From Candidatus Schneewindia gallinarum (GTDB taxonomy: Bacteria; Bacillota; Clostridia; Oscillospirales; Ruminococcaceae): a stretch of DNA of 64,000 bases. The position numbers and the translations under genes were made by a program. The notes under the pieces were generated by a model. It had not been told where the DNA came from, made no database searches, and saw only the letters and a list, made by a program, of their open reading frames with translations. Positions 44,659 through 53,183 of the stretch are shown here, piece after piece (positions within the stretch are counted from its first letter, which is position 1; each line of letters starts with the position of its first letter). The stretch covers positions 1 to 64,000 of the forward strand of contig CAJFUF010000025.1 in the NCBI GenBank assembly GCA_904420175.1. The letters run 5' to 3'.

Positions 44659-45964
44659 CAACTCTAGACTGATTCGGAACTGCCGGCTGGCCCGGTTTGA
44701 CAGTATGGACACGGTGGACACGGACATCCGGATTGTGGACGGCCGCATCACAGAAATTGGCCGGCTGGCCCCTGCAGAGGAGGAGAGTGTGCTGGACGCA
44801 CAGGGGATGCTGTGTATGCCCGCCTTTGTGGACACGCACACCCACCTTGTCCAGTCCCTGCAAAAGGGGCGCATGGACGGCCTGTGCATTACGGACTGGC
44901 TGGTAAAAATGCTGACGACGGAGCAAAGCCTTACGCAGGAGGAATACTACTACGGCACGCTGCTGGGGCTGATGCAGGGCCTGCGTTTTGGCGTGACCAC
45001 CTTTCACGACATGATGCAGTACCCGTGGATGGAGGCGGCCGTGCAGGCGTACGAGACGGCGGGCCTGCGTGTGGTGATGGGCCTTGGCGCCACCGACGTG
45101 GCGGAAAACGAAAAGACCTACATGCTTACCGTGGACGATGCGGTGAAGCAGGCGGAGGAGGTCTACAGCCGCTTCTACGGGGCAAACGGCGGCCTAATCC
45201 GCACGGATGTGGCGCCGCTGGGCCTGCCTGCGTGCAGTAAGGAGCTGATGCAGGCGCTGAAGGCCTTCACAAGGGAACACGGCCTTACGTTCCATACCCA
45301 TCTGGCGGAGGGCCGCATGGAGACAGAGCGTGTACGCGCCCGCACCGGCTGGGGCGAAGGGGAGACGCTGTACCGCTACGGCCTGCTGGATGAAAAGACC
45401 ATCCTTGCCCACAGCATCTGGCTGGAGGAGCGGGAGCTGGATTTGATTGCGGAATCACAGGCCACCGTGGCGCACTGTCCCTGCACCAACATGAAAATCA
45501 GCGACGGGATCCCGCCTATCGACCGCATGGCGGCCAAGGGCGTGCGGCTGGCCATGGGCTGCGACGGCGAGGCGTCCAGCTCCAACCGGGACATGATCCG
45601 GGAGATGCATGCGGGCACGCTGCTGCAAAAGGTGGTCACCGGACGGCCGCAGGCCCTGCCGGAGCCCCTGTGCTACCGCATGATGACGGAAAACGGCGCG
45701 CGGGCCCTCGGCTTTGACGACCTTGGCAGCGTGGCTGTCGGCAACCGGGCGGACCTCATTCTTGTGGACATGGGGGATATTTCCCTGGTGGGCGAGCAGA
45801 CGCAGCTGTCCAATTTCCTGTATGCGGGCACCGGCTTTCAGGTGGACACGGTGCTGGTGGAAGGCGTGGTACGCCTGAGGAACAAACAGTTCGTGGACTT
45901 TGACGCACAGGCGCTGATGGCCAAGTGCGAGCAGGTCATCTGGGGAATCTATGCAAGACTGTGA
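44651..45964 (+). CDS. Amidohydrolase family deaminase (purine/adenosine-type)
   Basis: A 437-residue metal-dependent amidohydrolase of the group with guanine, S-adenosylhomocysteine and chlorotriazine deaminases/hydrolases. Metal ligands are in DTHTHLVQSLQKG (about residue 58), TFHTHLAEGRMETE and MGCDGEASSSNRD; the catalytic His lies in ILAHSIWL. The C-terminus returns to the composite beta-sandwich (ADLILVDMGDISL). Its place after two phosphorylase genes suggests it deaminates the base or the nucleoside. The exact ring substrate is unknown. Confidence 0.88.
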   Translation: MADNSRLIRNCRLARFDSMDTVDTDIRIVDGRITEIGRLAPAEEESVLDAQGMLCMPAFVDTHTHLVQSLQKGRMDGLCITDWLVKMLTTEQSLTQEEYYYGTLLGLMQGLRFGVTTFHDMMQYPWMEAAVQAYETAGLRVVMGLGATDVAENEKTYMLTVDDAVKQAEEVYSRFYGANGGLIRTDVAPLGLPACSKELMQALKAFTREHGLTFHTHLAEGRMETERVRARTGWGEGETLYRYGLLDEKTILAHSIWLEERELDLIAESQATVAHCPCTNMKISDGIPPIDRMAAKGVRLAMGCDGEASSSNRDMIREMHAGTLLQKVVTGRPQALPEPLCYRMMTENGARALGFDDLGSVAVGNRADLILVDMGDISLVGEQTQLSNFLYAGTGFQVDTVLVEGVVRLRNKQFVDFDAQALMAKCEQVIWGIYARL

Positions 45965-46688
45965 GCTGCTTGAAAAGCTGCGGTTGGACGGTGTGGATCG
46001 CACCCCTTTGTACCTGCTTGTCTACCGCAGGCTGAGGGAACTGATTGTGTCCGGGGCCTTTGCACCGGGTGAAAAGCTGATGAGCGAGGCGAAATTGGCG
46101 GAGGCGATGAAGGTGGGACGCACCTCCCTGCGCACGGCGCTGGTCCTTTTGCAGGAGGACGGCTACGTCAGCATACGGCACGGAAGCGGAACTTTTGTCA
46201 CCCACCGCCTGCCCCGGCCGGAGGACGCGGCCCCGGCCGCCTGCCTGACGGTGCGCGACCGGCTGGAGCGGCTGGGACTGCCGTTGAAAGTGGAACCGGG
46301 CCCTGTGCGCCCGGGCCAGACGGACGCCTTTCTGGACGAGCAGCTGGAGGCAGACGGGCAGAGCCTGATTATGGTGCCTGCCGCCTATTTTGTGGATGGG
46401 CGGCTTGCGGTGGAAAGCCAGCTGTTCGCCTGCGAAAGCGTGGCCCGCTCCCTGTCGGAGCTGGAGCTGCTGTTCCACACAAGGGTGGGGCACGTCACCA
46501 GCAGCTTTTCCGTCACCAATTTGAACGAGGTGGAGTTTCACCACTCCCCCCTGTGGGGAGAAAAGCAGGTGCTGCTGATTTCATCGCTGTGGTTCAGCAT
46601 GGACGGGCGGCCGGTCTGCTTTGAGAAGGACTATGTGGACACGGACGTGTTCCGCTTTAAAATCCGCCTTAGCAGGCAGGCTTTGTAA
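45951..46688 (+). CDS. GntR family transcriptional regulator with UTRA domain
   Basis: A 245-residue regulator. The N-terminal winged helix is PLYLLVYRRLRELIVSGAFA then PGEKLMSEAKLAEAMKVGRT and YVSIRHGSGTFV. The C-terminal UTRA (HutC-type) ligand domain includes NLNEVEFHHSPLWGEKQVLL and YFVDGRLAVES. It overlaps the amidohydrolase by 14 nt, so it is co-expressed with the genes it most likely controls; the inducer is probably a nucleoside or base. Confidence 0.92.
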   Translation: MQDCELLEKLRLDGVDRTPLYLLVYRRLRELIVSGAFAPGEKLMSEAKLAEAMKVGRTSLRTALVLLQEDGYVSIRHGSGTFVTHRLPRPEDAAPAACLTVRDRLERLGLPLKVEPGPVRPGQTDAFLDEQLEADGQSLIMVPAAYFVDGRLAVESQLFACESVARSLSELELLFHTRVGHVTSSFSVTNLNEVEFHHSPLWGEKQVLLISSLWFSMDGRPVCFEKDYVDTDVFRFKIRLSRQAL

Positions 46689-46709
46689 GTCAATCAATAA
46701 GTCAATCAA
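46686..46709 (+). repeat. Tandem 12-bp duplication at the end of the GntR gene
   Basis: TAAGTCAATCAA occurs twice in direct succession, beginning with the stop codon TAA. It duplicates the stop codon and ends at the terminator. Confidence 0.8.
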
Positions 46710-46745
46710 AAAGAAGGGAGGCGCGGCCGCGCCTCCCTTCTTTTT
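46708..46745. terminator. Bidirectional terminator between the nucleoside operon and the ATPase gene
   Basis: A perfect palindrome of about 17 bp per arm centred in GCGGCCGC, with an A-run at one end and a T-run at the other. The flanking genes are convergent. Confidence 0.93.
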
Positions 46746-46753
46746 GCGCGTGC

Positions 46754-47839
46754 CTACCGGTACGCGTCCAGCAGTTTTTCAAGAATTTCGTCCGTCTTTT
46801 CGAAATTCACTGCTGCGGTATAGTAACTTTCCAGTTTGTCATGGTTGACTTTGGCATCCGCAATGAAGCCAGAGGCCTCCTTCAGCAGCTCCTCCGCGGC
46901 CCTGCGGTTGAAGCGCAGCTTGGCGCGGTGCTCCTTCAGACGCTGCTCATCAAGGAAGCGGCGGTCGTGCACCACCTTCTGGTCCGAAAATTCCGGGGTG
47001 TGGAATTTGTTGGCCACAAAGAAGCCGAGCTGCAGCTCCGGCACCACCAGCTGCTCCATCTTTTCAAAGGGCGCCGTGGGGCAGAAACCGCAGATAACGG
47101 CATGGCCCGCCCGCACCGCGCTGTCGCGCAGGGAACGCAGAATCTCCCCGCCGACGCAGCCGTACCGGTCCTCAAACAGGTAGGCGCGCTTACAAAAGCG
47201 GTGCAGGGTATCCCCGTGGAAGGTGACGCCCTGTGCGGTGATGGCGCTGAAAAACACGTCGTACTCCGCACCGGGCCTCGCGGCGCTTTTGCGCCCGAAC
47301 TCCGCCGCCGCGGTCTTTTCACAGAAGCGGCTGAGCTTTTCCCGGTTCACATATTCCTGCGCGGTGCGCAGGTTGTCGCCAAGCAGGCTTCCGGCTGCAC
47401 TGATGAACAGCGTTGCTTTGGCGTGCAGGGCCTTGTTTTCCTTAAAGCAGGCGATAATCTCCTCCCGGTGGGCCTTCAGCTTATCAATATCAAAGCTGTC
47501 GAACAGGCTGACGACCTGCTCTACCGCGCCGGGATAGGCGGGCTCAATCACATGCGGCGGTGTTCCGTCCAGTATGGCCACAGCCAGCTCCGGCACAAAC
47601 ACCGCGTCGAGGGACTGGATGTCGGAGGAGCAGTAGATACGGTGCACCTCATAACCCTTCTGTTCAAAAAAATCGGCAAACCGGCGCATCAGCGAGGACT
47701 TGCCGGTGCCGGGACCGGCCTTCAGGACATAGGCGGTAGAAATCATGCGGGGATCCACCAACTGAGAAAATCTTGAGATGAAGCCGACGGGCGTATTGCT
47801 TCCCATAAAGTAGGAAATCTGTTTCTCACAAGTACCCAT
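46754..47839 (-). CDS. PRK06851-type ATPase, second P-loop lost
   Basis: A 361-residue protein of the PRK06851 type found in Clostridia and bacilli, normally a tandem of two P-loop modules. The first module is intact: YVLKAGPGTGKSSLMRRFAD (Walker A, 41-49), then CSSDIQSLDAVFVPEL and DGTPPHVIEPAYPGAVE. In the second module the position of the P-loop reads AYLFEDRYGCVGGE (about 219-232), without the GKS/T. The family function is unknown. The start ATG follows GGGGAGG, which is partly inside a large hairpin. Confidence 0.8.
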   Translation of the reverse strand: MGTCEKQISYFMGSNTPVGFISRFSQLVDPRMISTAYVLKAGPGTGKSSLMRRFADFFEQKGYEVHRIYCSSDIQSLDAVFVPELAVAILDGTPPHVIEPAYPGAVEQVVSLFDSFDIDKLKAHREEIIACFKENKALHAKATLFISAAGSLLGDNLRTAQEYVNREKLSRFCEKTAAAEFGRKSAARPGAEYDVFFSAITAQGVTFHGDTLHRFCKRAYLFEDRYGCVGGEILRSLRDSAVRAGHAVICGFCPTAPFEKMEQLVVPELQLGFFVANKFHTPEFSDQKVVHDRRFLDEQRLKEHRAKLRFNRRAAEELLKEASGFIADAKVNHDKLESYYTAAVNFEKTDEILEKLLDAYR

Positions 47840-47849
47840 AGAAAAACCT

Positions 47850-47893
47850 CCCCTTTTCCGAATAGTCTACTACCAAACTATTCGAACAAGGGG
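47850..47893 (-). promoter_or_regulatory. Hairpin covering the ribosome-binding site of the ATPase gene
   Basis: Arms 47850-47866 and 47877-47893 pair over 17 positions with two mismatches, loop of 10 nt. The last 8 bp (CGAATAGT/ACTATTCG) are perfect. On the minus strand the hairpin ends in GGGG, which is part of the GGGGAGG Shine-Dalgarno, and is followed by AGGTTTTT. It could be a terminator of the ECF gene or a translation control element. Confidence 0.6.
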
Positions 47894-47917
47894 AGATTTG
47901 CTACAATTTCCTTGCCG

Positions 47918-48490
47918 TTACCGGCTTTGCAGGACAGGGGCCAGCGCCTTTTGCAGGATGGGGAACAGGATGACGGAAGCCACAATGGCCAGCACCGCGT
48001 TGGCGGAGGAGGTGGCAAGCTTTGTGGTGACGTCCACCATCACCGTGCCAAGCTCATACTGCATGATGAAGCGCTCCTCAATAAAGGTTTTCAGAAGATA
48101 CAGCACAATGTAAGTGAACTGGCCGGCGGTGGCAGCCACCACGGCGAAGCCGACCTGATGGCCGAGGCTGTCTTTTTTCAGCCGCTGGAACAACCGCATG
48201 ACCAGCGCACAGACCATGGCCATTAAAAACTTGTTGATGAAGGTGCTGGGCGCAGAAGTGATGTATTTCGGGTCAAACAAATCGAAAAACATGGAGCCGA
48301 GCCCCGCGGCCATGCCGCCCTTCCACGGCCCCAGCAGGAAACCGGCCAGCAGGCACAGCACATTGCCGAGATGAAGCCGCGTCTCCCCAAGGGGGGTGGG
48401 TATTTTAAACTGCAGGTAGGAGGCGGCAAACACGAAGGCCGCCATCACCCCCACCAGCACCATCGCATGCAGCGTTATTTTTTTCTTCAT
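47918..48490 (-). CDS. ECF transporter S component, substrate unknown
   Basis: A 190-residue hydrophobic protein with about six membrane segments, MKKKITLHAMVLVGVMAAFV first, and the ECF-type features PLGETRLHLGNVLCLLAG and GPWKGGMAAGLGSMFFDLF. S components bind a vitamin or small metabolite and share an ATPase module (EcfAA'T) encoded elsewhere. The family resembles those for folate, queuosine precursors or pantothenate; I cannot choose. It has its own promoter with a leader of only about 26 nt, so no riboswitch is present. AAAGGGG precedes the ATG. Confidence 0.8.
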   Translation of the reverse strand: MKKKITLHAMVLVGVMAAFVFAASYLQFKIPTPLGETRLHLGNVLCLLAGFLLGPWKGGMAAGLGSMFFDLFDPKYITSAPSTFINKFLMAMVCALVMRLFQRLKKDSLGHQVGFAVVAATAGQFTYIVLYLLKTFIEERFIMQYELGTVMVDVTTKLATSSANAVLAIVASVILFPILQKALAPVLQSR

Positions 48491-48523
48491 TTCATAAACC
48501 CCTTTCACGTTTGTCTGCGCCTT

Positions 48524-48552
48524 ATTATACCCGCATGGGCCCGGCGGCGCAA
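48524..48552 (-). promoter_or_regulatory. Sigma-A promoter of the ECF S-component gene
   Basis: Minus-strand TTGCGC (48547-48552), 17-nt spacer, TATAAT (48524-48529). The 185 bases from 48553 to the rfbC terminator hold no gene that I can support. Confidence 0.75.
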
Positions 48553-48737
48553 AATGGGCGGAAGAGGGGAGGAAGAAGAGCAGGTTTATCATAATTCCAT
48601 AAAACCAACCGGGTTTTGACCGGACAGTTTTGTGGCTTTTTGACAGGGACGGACAGCCCGGCCGGGGCTGAAAAAAGGGGAGGGGGAAAAATGGCATAAA
48701 AACCGCGGTTTTCCCCTGCCGTAAGTTGTGAAAAAAA

Positions 48738-48769
48738 TAGAAAAACGGCCGGATGCTTTCTCCGGCCGT
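48738..48769 (-). terminator. Terminator of rfbC
   Basis: Minus-strand stem ACGGCCGGA/TCCGGCCGT (48761-48769 and 48745-48753) followed by TTTTC. Confidence 0.85.
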
Positions 48770-48773
48770 CCCG

Positions 48774-49325
48774 TTATTTTTTCAGTTCCCGCAGCAGGGG
48801 GTGCCGCTGATCCTTGTCACTGAGAATTACCTCATCAATTCCGTCCAGCGGCCAGTCGATGCCGATGTCCGGATCGCTGTAGAGGATGCCGCCCTCATCC
48901 CCGGGGGCATAGAAATCCGTGCATTTGTAGCAGAACTCCGCCTCGTCCGACAGCACAAGGAAACCGTGGGCAAACCGCTCCGGAACATAGAACATCTTTT
49001 TGTTCTCGGCGGACAGCCGAATCCCGTACCATTTTCCGTAGGTTTCAGAGCCCTCGCGGAGGTCCACCGCCACGTCGAACACCTCGCCGGAGATGACGCG
49101 CACCAGCTTGCCCTGCGGGTGGTTAATCTGGAAATGCAGGCCGCGCAGCACGCCCTTTTTGGACTTGGACTGGTTGTCCTGCACAAACTTCATCGTCAGT
49201 CCCACCTCTGCAAACTCCCGCTCGGAGTATGTCTCCATAAAATAACCGCGGTTGTCACCAAACACGGTGGGTTCAATCACAATCAGATCTTTGATTCCCG
49301 TCTGGGTCACTTGAAATTTTGCCAT
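48774..49325 (-). CDS. rfbC: dTDP-4-dehydrorhamnose 3,5-epimerase
   Basis: Third enzyme of dTDP-L-rhamnose synthesis. The 183-residue cupin shows FGDNRGYFMETYSEREF, QDNQSKSKKGVLRGLHFQ with the catalytic His, VDLREGSETYGKW, and YVPERFAHGFLVLSDEAEF. It is on the minus strand 15 nt after a glycosyltransferase gene, while rfbB, rfbA and rfbD are on the plus strand, so the pathway is split between two divergent units. Confidence 0.96.
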   Translation of the reverse strand: MAKFQVTQTGIKDLIVIEPTVFGDNRGYFMETYSEREFAEVGLTMKFVQDNQSKSKKGVLRGLHFQINHPQGKLVRVISGEVFDVAVDLREGSETYGKWYGIRLSAENKKMFYVPERFAHGFLVLSDEAEFCYKCTDFYAPGDEGGILYSDPDIGIDWPLDGIDEVILSDKDQRHPLLRELKK

Positions 49326-49340
49326 TTTTCTTCCTCTCCT

Positions 49341-50126
49341 TTACTTCTTTGTTTTCAGGCTGCGGTTGTACTCCCTGCACAGCCGGCGTGCGACCGGTTC
49401 CGGCCAAAACTTGCACATCATCAGATAGTCCTCCTTCTGCCTCAGGCCGCTGTGGATGGCGGCCGTGGTGCCGGAGTCCTCATGGATGCGGTGGTGCATC
49501 AGCACCCTGCTGATGTAGACAAACTGCCCTTTCTGCCTTGAAAAATACTCCCATGTGTCCCAGTCGAGGTCGTTGTCCATCTCACAGACAAAGGGGGTGC
49601 GGCCCGTCAGCCGGGTGTTGAAGGTGACGGACGGACAGCCGATGACATTCCCAAGGGACAGCATTCTGCGGCGGTAAAACCGCCAGGAAGGGAACAGGCG
49701 AAGCGGGGCTGTCAGCATGCGTTTGATTTTCAGGTTGCGCGTCCTGTCAATGAGGCGGGCCCCGGAAAACTCGTTATAATTTGTAAAAAACAGCAGCTGC
49801 CGTTTGCCTTCGTCAATATGCTGCACGATTTCTTTTACATAATCCGGCAGGTAGATGTCGTCCTGGTGGGCCACCGTTACATAGTCGGTTTCAGTACAGG
49901 ACATGGCAAAGTTCCAGTCCTGGCCGATCCCCTCGTGCTGCGGGGCCTCAAACAGCGGAAGACCATACTGCGCGGCAGTCCGCCGGATAAACTCGTTAGG
50001 GGTGGCGGTGGCAATAAGAATCCGGCTTTTAACCGTCTGTGCAAGCAGGGAATCAAGGCACTCGGTCAAATAGGGGGACTCGCCGTAGGCGCACACCGCA
50101 AAGGTATGGTTGTCAAAAGTTTTCAT
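49341..50126 (-). CDS. Family 2 glycosyltransferase
   Basis: A 261-residue GT-A fold transferase, MKTFDNHTFAVCAYGESPYL, CLDSLLAQTVKSRILIATAT, and a DxD-type AHQDDIYLPDYV (about residues 86-97). The acidic EDSG-like and WDTWEYF segments lie near the C-terminus. It probably adds a sugar to the surface polysaccharide made with rhamnose. The start is the ATG at 50126 after AGAGGGA; the longer frame runs into the divergent promoter region. First gene of a two-gene unit with rfbC. Confidence 0.87.
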   Translation of the reverse strand: MKTFDNHTFAVCAYGESPYLTECLDSLLAQTVKSRILIATATPNEFIRRTAAQYGLPLFEAPQHEGIGQDWNFAMSCTETDYVTVAHQDDIYLPDYVKEIVQHIDEGKRQLLFFTNYNEFSGARLIDRTRNLKIKRMLTAPLRLFPSWRFYRRRMLSLGNVIGCPSVTFNTRLTGRTPFVCEMDNDLDWDTWEYFSRQKGQFVYISRVLMHHRIHEDSGTTAAIHSGLRQKEDYLMMCKFWPEPVARRLCREYNRSLKTKK

Positions 50127-50172
50127 AAAATCCCTCTGGATGGATAATTGCAGAGTATAAACCCACAAGAAT

Positions 50173-50201
50173 ATTAAACCATAATTACAGGGAGAAATCA
50201 A
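50173..50201 (-). promoter_or_regulatory. Sigma-A promoter of the glycosyltransferase-rfbC unit
   Basis: Minus-strand TTGATT (50196-50201), 17-nt spacer, TTTAAT (50173-50178) preceded by TG. It lies back to back with the rfbB promoter. Confidence 0.65.
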
Positions 50202-50210
50202 GGAGTGCGG

Positions 50211-50239
50211 TTGACGGGGGCCGGGGGAAATAGTATAAT
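50211..50239 (+). promoter_or_regulatory. Sigma-A promoter of rfbBAD
   Basis: TTGACG (50211-50216), 17-nt spacer, TATAAT (50234-50239). Confidence 0.9.
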
Positions 50240-50286
50240 GTGACTGAATCTGACTTCTAAAATTAAGGAGAGGGGACAAGCACCCA

Positions 50287-51345
50287 ATGAAAACCTATAT
50301 GGTAACCGGCGGCGCCGGCTTTATCGGCTCTAACTTCATCCTGTATATGCTGAAAAAATATAAGGATATCCGTATTGTCAACGTGGACGCGCTGACCTAT
50401 GCGGGCAACCTTGAAAACCTGAAAAGCATTGAGGGGGACGAGCGGCACATTTTCGTGCAGGCCGACATCTGCGACAAGCAGGCCATCGGCGACCTGTTCG
50501 AGAAATACGACTTCGACTACGTGGTCAATTTCGCGGCGGAAAGCCATGTGGACCGCAGCATCAAAAACCCCGACATTTTTGCAAAGACGAACATTCTCGG
50601 CACGCTTAACCTGTTAAACCATGCCAAGGCCGCATGGAGCACGGGGGACGACCAGTATAAGCCGGGCGTCAAGTACCTGCAGGTGTCCACAGACGAGGTG
50701 TACGGCTCCCTCGGGGCGGAGGGCTACTTTACCGAGACAACGCCCCTTGACCCGCACAGCCCCTATTCCGCCAGCAAGACAAGCGCGGACCTGTTCGTCA
50801 AGGCGTATGCCGACACCTATAAAATGCCGGTGAACATCACCCGCTGCAGCAACAACTACGGCCCGTTCCAGTTCCCGGAAAAGCTGATTCCCCTTATCAT
50901 CAACAACACACTGCAGCACAAGACCCTGCCTGTTTACGGCGACGGGATGAATGTGCGCGACTGGCTGTATGTGGAGGATCACTGCAAGGCCATCGACATG
51001 GTGATTAACGGCGGCCGCCTGGGTGAGGTGTACAACATCGGCGGCCATAACGAGCGGCCCAACATCTTCATTGTGAAAACCATCATCCAGTATGTAAAGG
51101 ACAACGTGGACGCCACAGTGGGCGAGGATCTTATCAAGTATGTGGAAGACCGCAAGGGCCACGACCGCCGCTACGGCATCGACCCCACAAAAATCAAGGA
51201 GGAACTGGGCTGGTATCCCGAGACCACCTTTGAAGTGGGAATCGTCAAGACCATCCAGTGGTATCTTGACAACAAGCAGTGGATGGATAACGTGACCAGC
51301 GGCGACTATCAGGACTACTACAAAAAGATGTACGCCGGGAAATAA
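50287..51345 (+). CDS. rfbB: dTDP-glucose 4,6-dehydratase
   Basis: Second enzyme of dTDP-rhamnose synthesis. The 352-residue short-chain dehydrogenase has the NAD motif VTGGAGFIGSNFI at 7-19, FAAESHVDRSI, the STDEVYGSL active-site segment, YSASKTSADLFV with the catalytic Tyr/Lys, and TRCSNNYGPFQFPEKLIPL. First gene of the plus-strand rfbB-rfbA-rfbD operon. Confidence 0.97.
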   Translation: MKTYMVTGGAGFIGSNFILYMLKKYKDIRIVNVDALTYAGNLENLKSIEGDERHIFVQADICDKQAIGDLFEKYDFDYVVNFAAESHVDRSIKNPDIFAKTNILGTLNLLNHAKAAWSTGDDQYKPGVKYLQVSTDEVYGSLGAEGYFTETTPLDPHSPYSASKTSADLFVKAYADTYKMPVNITRCSNNYGPFQFPEKLIPLIINNTLQHKTLPVYGDGMNVRDWLYVEDHCKAIDMVINGGRLGEVYNIGGHNERPNIFIVKTIIQYVKDNVDATVGEDLIKYVEDRKGHDRRYGIDPTKIKEELGWYPETTFEVGIVKTIQWYLDNKQWMDNVTSGDYQDYYKKMYAGK

Positions 51346-51363
51346 CGGAAAGGGGCAAGGAAC

Positions 51364-52242
51364 ATGAAAGGCATTATCTTGGCAGGCGGCTCCGGCACAC
51401 GGCTGTACCCGCTGACGAAGGTGACCAGCAAGCAGCTGCTGCCTATCTACGACAAACCCATGATTTACTACCCGCTGTCCACCCTGATGCTGGCGGGCAT
51501 CCGCGACATCCTCATCATCTCCACCCCGCAGGACCTGCCCAACTTTGAAAAGCTGTTGGGGGACGGAAGCGACTACGGCATCCGCCTGTCCTACAAGGTG
51601 CAGCCCTCTCCGGACGGCCTCGCACAGGCCTTCATCCTGGGGGAGGAATTCATCGGTGACGACAGCTGCGCCATGATTTTGGGGGACAACATCTTCTATG
51701 GCAACGGCTTCTCCAAAATTTTGAAGGAGGCCGGGGAGAATAAGGGCCGTGCCACCGTGTTCGGCTATTACGTGGAGGACCCGGAGCGGTTCGGCGTGGT
51801 GGAATTTGACAAGAACGGCCGGGTGCTTTCGGTGGAGGAGAAGCCGAAGCAGCCGAAATCCAACTACGCCATCACCGGCCTGTATTTCTACGACAACCGC
51901 GTGGTGGAATACGCGAAAAACCTGAAGCCCAGCGCCAGAGGGGAACTGGAGATCACCGACTTAAACCGGGTGTATCTTGAGCAGGGTGATCTGGATGTGA
52001 AGCTGCTTGGCCGCGGCTTTGCGTGGCTGGATACCGGCACCATGGACTCGCTGATTGAGGCGGGCACCTTTGTGCAGACGGTGGAAAAGCGGCAGGGTAT
52101 TAAAATTTCCGCCCCGGAGGAGATCGCCTTCAACAAGGGCTGGATTGACGAGGCGCACTTGCGCCGCAGTGCGGACAGATACGGCAAGTCCCCCTACGGT
52201 CAGCACCTGCACCATGTGGCTGACGGGAAAATCAAGTACTAG
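51364..52242 (+). CDS. rfbA: Glucose-1-phosphate thymidylyltransferase
   Basis: Makes dTDP-glucose from dTTP and glucose-1-phosphate, the first step. The 292-residue protein starts [20 protein letters not shown] with the nucleotide-binding GGxGTR, then [30 protein letters not shown] and [20 protein letters not shown]. It lies 18 nt after rfbB. Confidence 0.97.
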   Translation: MKGIILAGGSGTRLYPLTKVTSKQLLPIYDKPMIYYPLSTLMLAGIRDILIISTPQDLPNFEKLLGDGSDYGIRLSYKVQPSPDGLAQAFILGEEFIGDDSCAMILGDNIFYGNGFSKILKEAGENKGRATVFGYYVEDPERFGVVEFDKNGRVLSVEEKPKQPKSNYAITGLYFYDNRVVEYAKNLKPSARGELEITDLNRVYLEQGDLDVKLLGRGFAWLDTGTMDSLIEAGTFVQTVEKRQGIKISAPEEIAFNKGWIDEAHLRRSADRYGKSPYGQHLHHVADGKIKY

Positions 52243-52264
52243 GAATCAATCAAGGAGGGCGGAC

Positions 52265-53116
52265 ATGAAGGTTTTTGTAACAGGAACAAGCGGCCAGCTG
52301 GGCCATGATGTGATGGACATCCTGACGGAACGGGGCATCCCCTGTGTGGGGGTGGACCTGCCCGATTTCGACCTGACGGACGCGGAAGGCGTCAAACGGC
52401 AGGTGCTTTCCTGCAGGCCGGACGCCATCATTCACTGCGCCGCATACACCGCGGTGGACAAGGCGGAGGACTGTCCGGACGACGCATACGCCGTCAACGT
52501 ATCCGGGACGCGCGCCGTTGCCGAGGCGGCGAAGGAACTCCAGGCAAAAATGATTTATGTCAGCACCGACTATGTGTTTGACGGACAGGGGGAGACCCCT
52601 TTCCAGGTGGACGACAGGAAGGCCCCGCAGAACCAGTACGGCAAAACCAAGCTGGAGGGGGAAAACGCGGTTACGGAACTGCTAAGCCAGTACTTTATCG
52701 TGCGTACCTCTTGGGTGTTCGGCGGTAAGGAGGGCAAAAATTTTGTGCGCACCATGCTGCACCTGTCGGAGACAAGGGACACCCTCGATGTGGTGTGCGA
52801 TCAGGTGGGCTCTCCCACCTACTCCTACGACCTTGCCGTGCTGCTGTGCGACATGATTGTGACCGACCGGTACGGCGTGTATCACGGCACGAATGAGAAT
52901 TTCTGCAGCTGGTATGAGTTTGCGTGCGAAATTTTTAAGCAGGCCGGCAAGGAGATGAAGGTGAATCCTGTCACCACACAGGAGTACACGTCGGCCAAGG
53001 CCAAGCGGCCGTTGAATTCCCGCTTAAGCAAGCAAAGCCTTGACGAGGCCGGATTCCATCGCCTGCCCACCTGGCAGGACGCGCTGGGCCGCTACTTAAA
53101 GCTGCTGGCGGAATAA
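52265..53116 (+). CDS. rfbD: dTDP-4-dehydrorhamnose reductase
   Basis: Last step of dTDP-L-rhamnose synthesis. The 283-residue reductase has MKVFVTGTSGQLGHDVMDIL, DAIIHCAAYTAVDKAEDCPD, VSTDYVFDGQGETPF and YGKTKLEGE with the Tyr/Lys pair. The ATG at 52265 follows AAGGAGG; the longer frame to 52055 reads within rfbA. A terminator follows directly. Confidence 0.96.
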   Translation: MKVFVTGTSGQLGHDVMDILTERGIPCVGVDLPDFDLTDAEGVKRQVLSCRPDAIIHCAAYTAVDKAEDCPDDAYAVNVSGTRAVAEAAKELQAKMIYVSTDYVFDGQGETPFQVDDRKAPQNQYGKTKLEGENAVTELLSQYFIVRTSWVFGGKEGKNFVRTMLHLSETRDTLDVVCDQVGSPTYSYDLAVLLCDMIVTDRYGVYHGTNENFCSWYEFACEIFKQAGKEMKVNPVTTQEYTSAKAKRPLNSRLSKQSLDEAGFHRLPTWQDALGRYLKLLAE

Positions 53117-53125
53117 CATGCGAAA

Positions 53126-53163
53126 AAGGGGCAGAGGGGGCGAATCCTCTGCCCCTTATTTTA
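53126..53163 (+). terminator. Terminator-like hairpin between rfbD and the polymerase gene
   Basis: Perfect 12-bp stem AAGGGGCAGAGG/CCTCTGCCCCTT (53126-53137 and 53146-53157) followed by ATTTTAAC. The short T-run suggests partial readthrough into the next gene. Confidence 0.65.
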
Positions 53164-53183
53164 ACGGAAGGGAGGCGGTGCTC

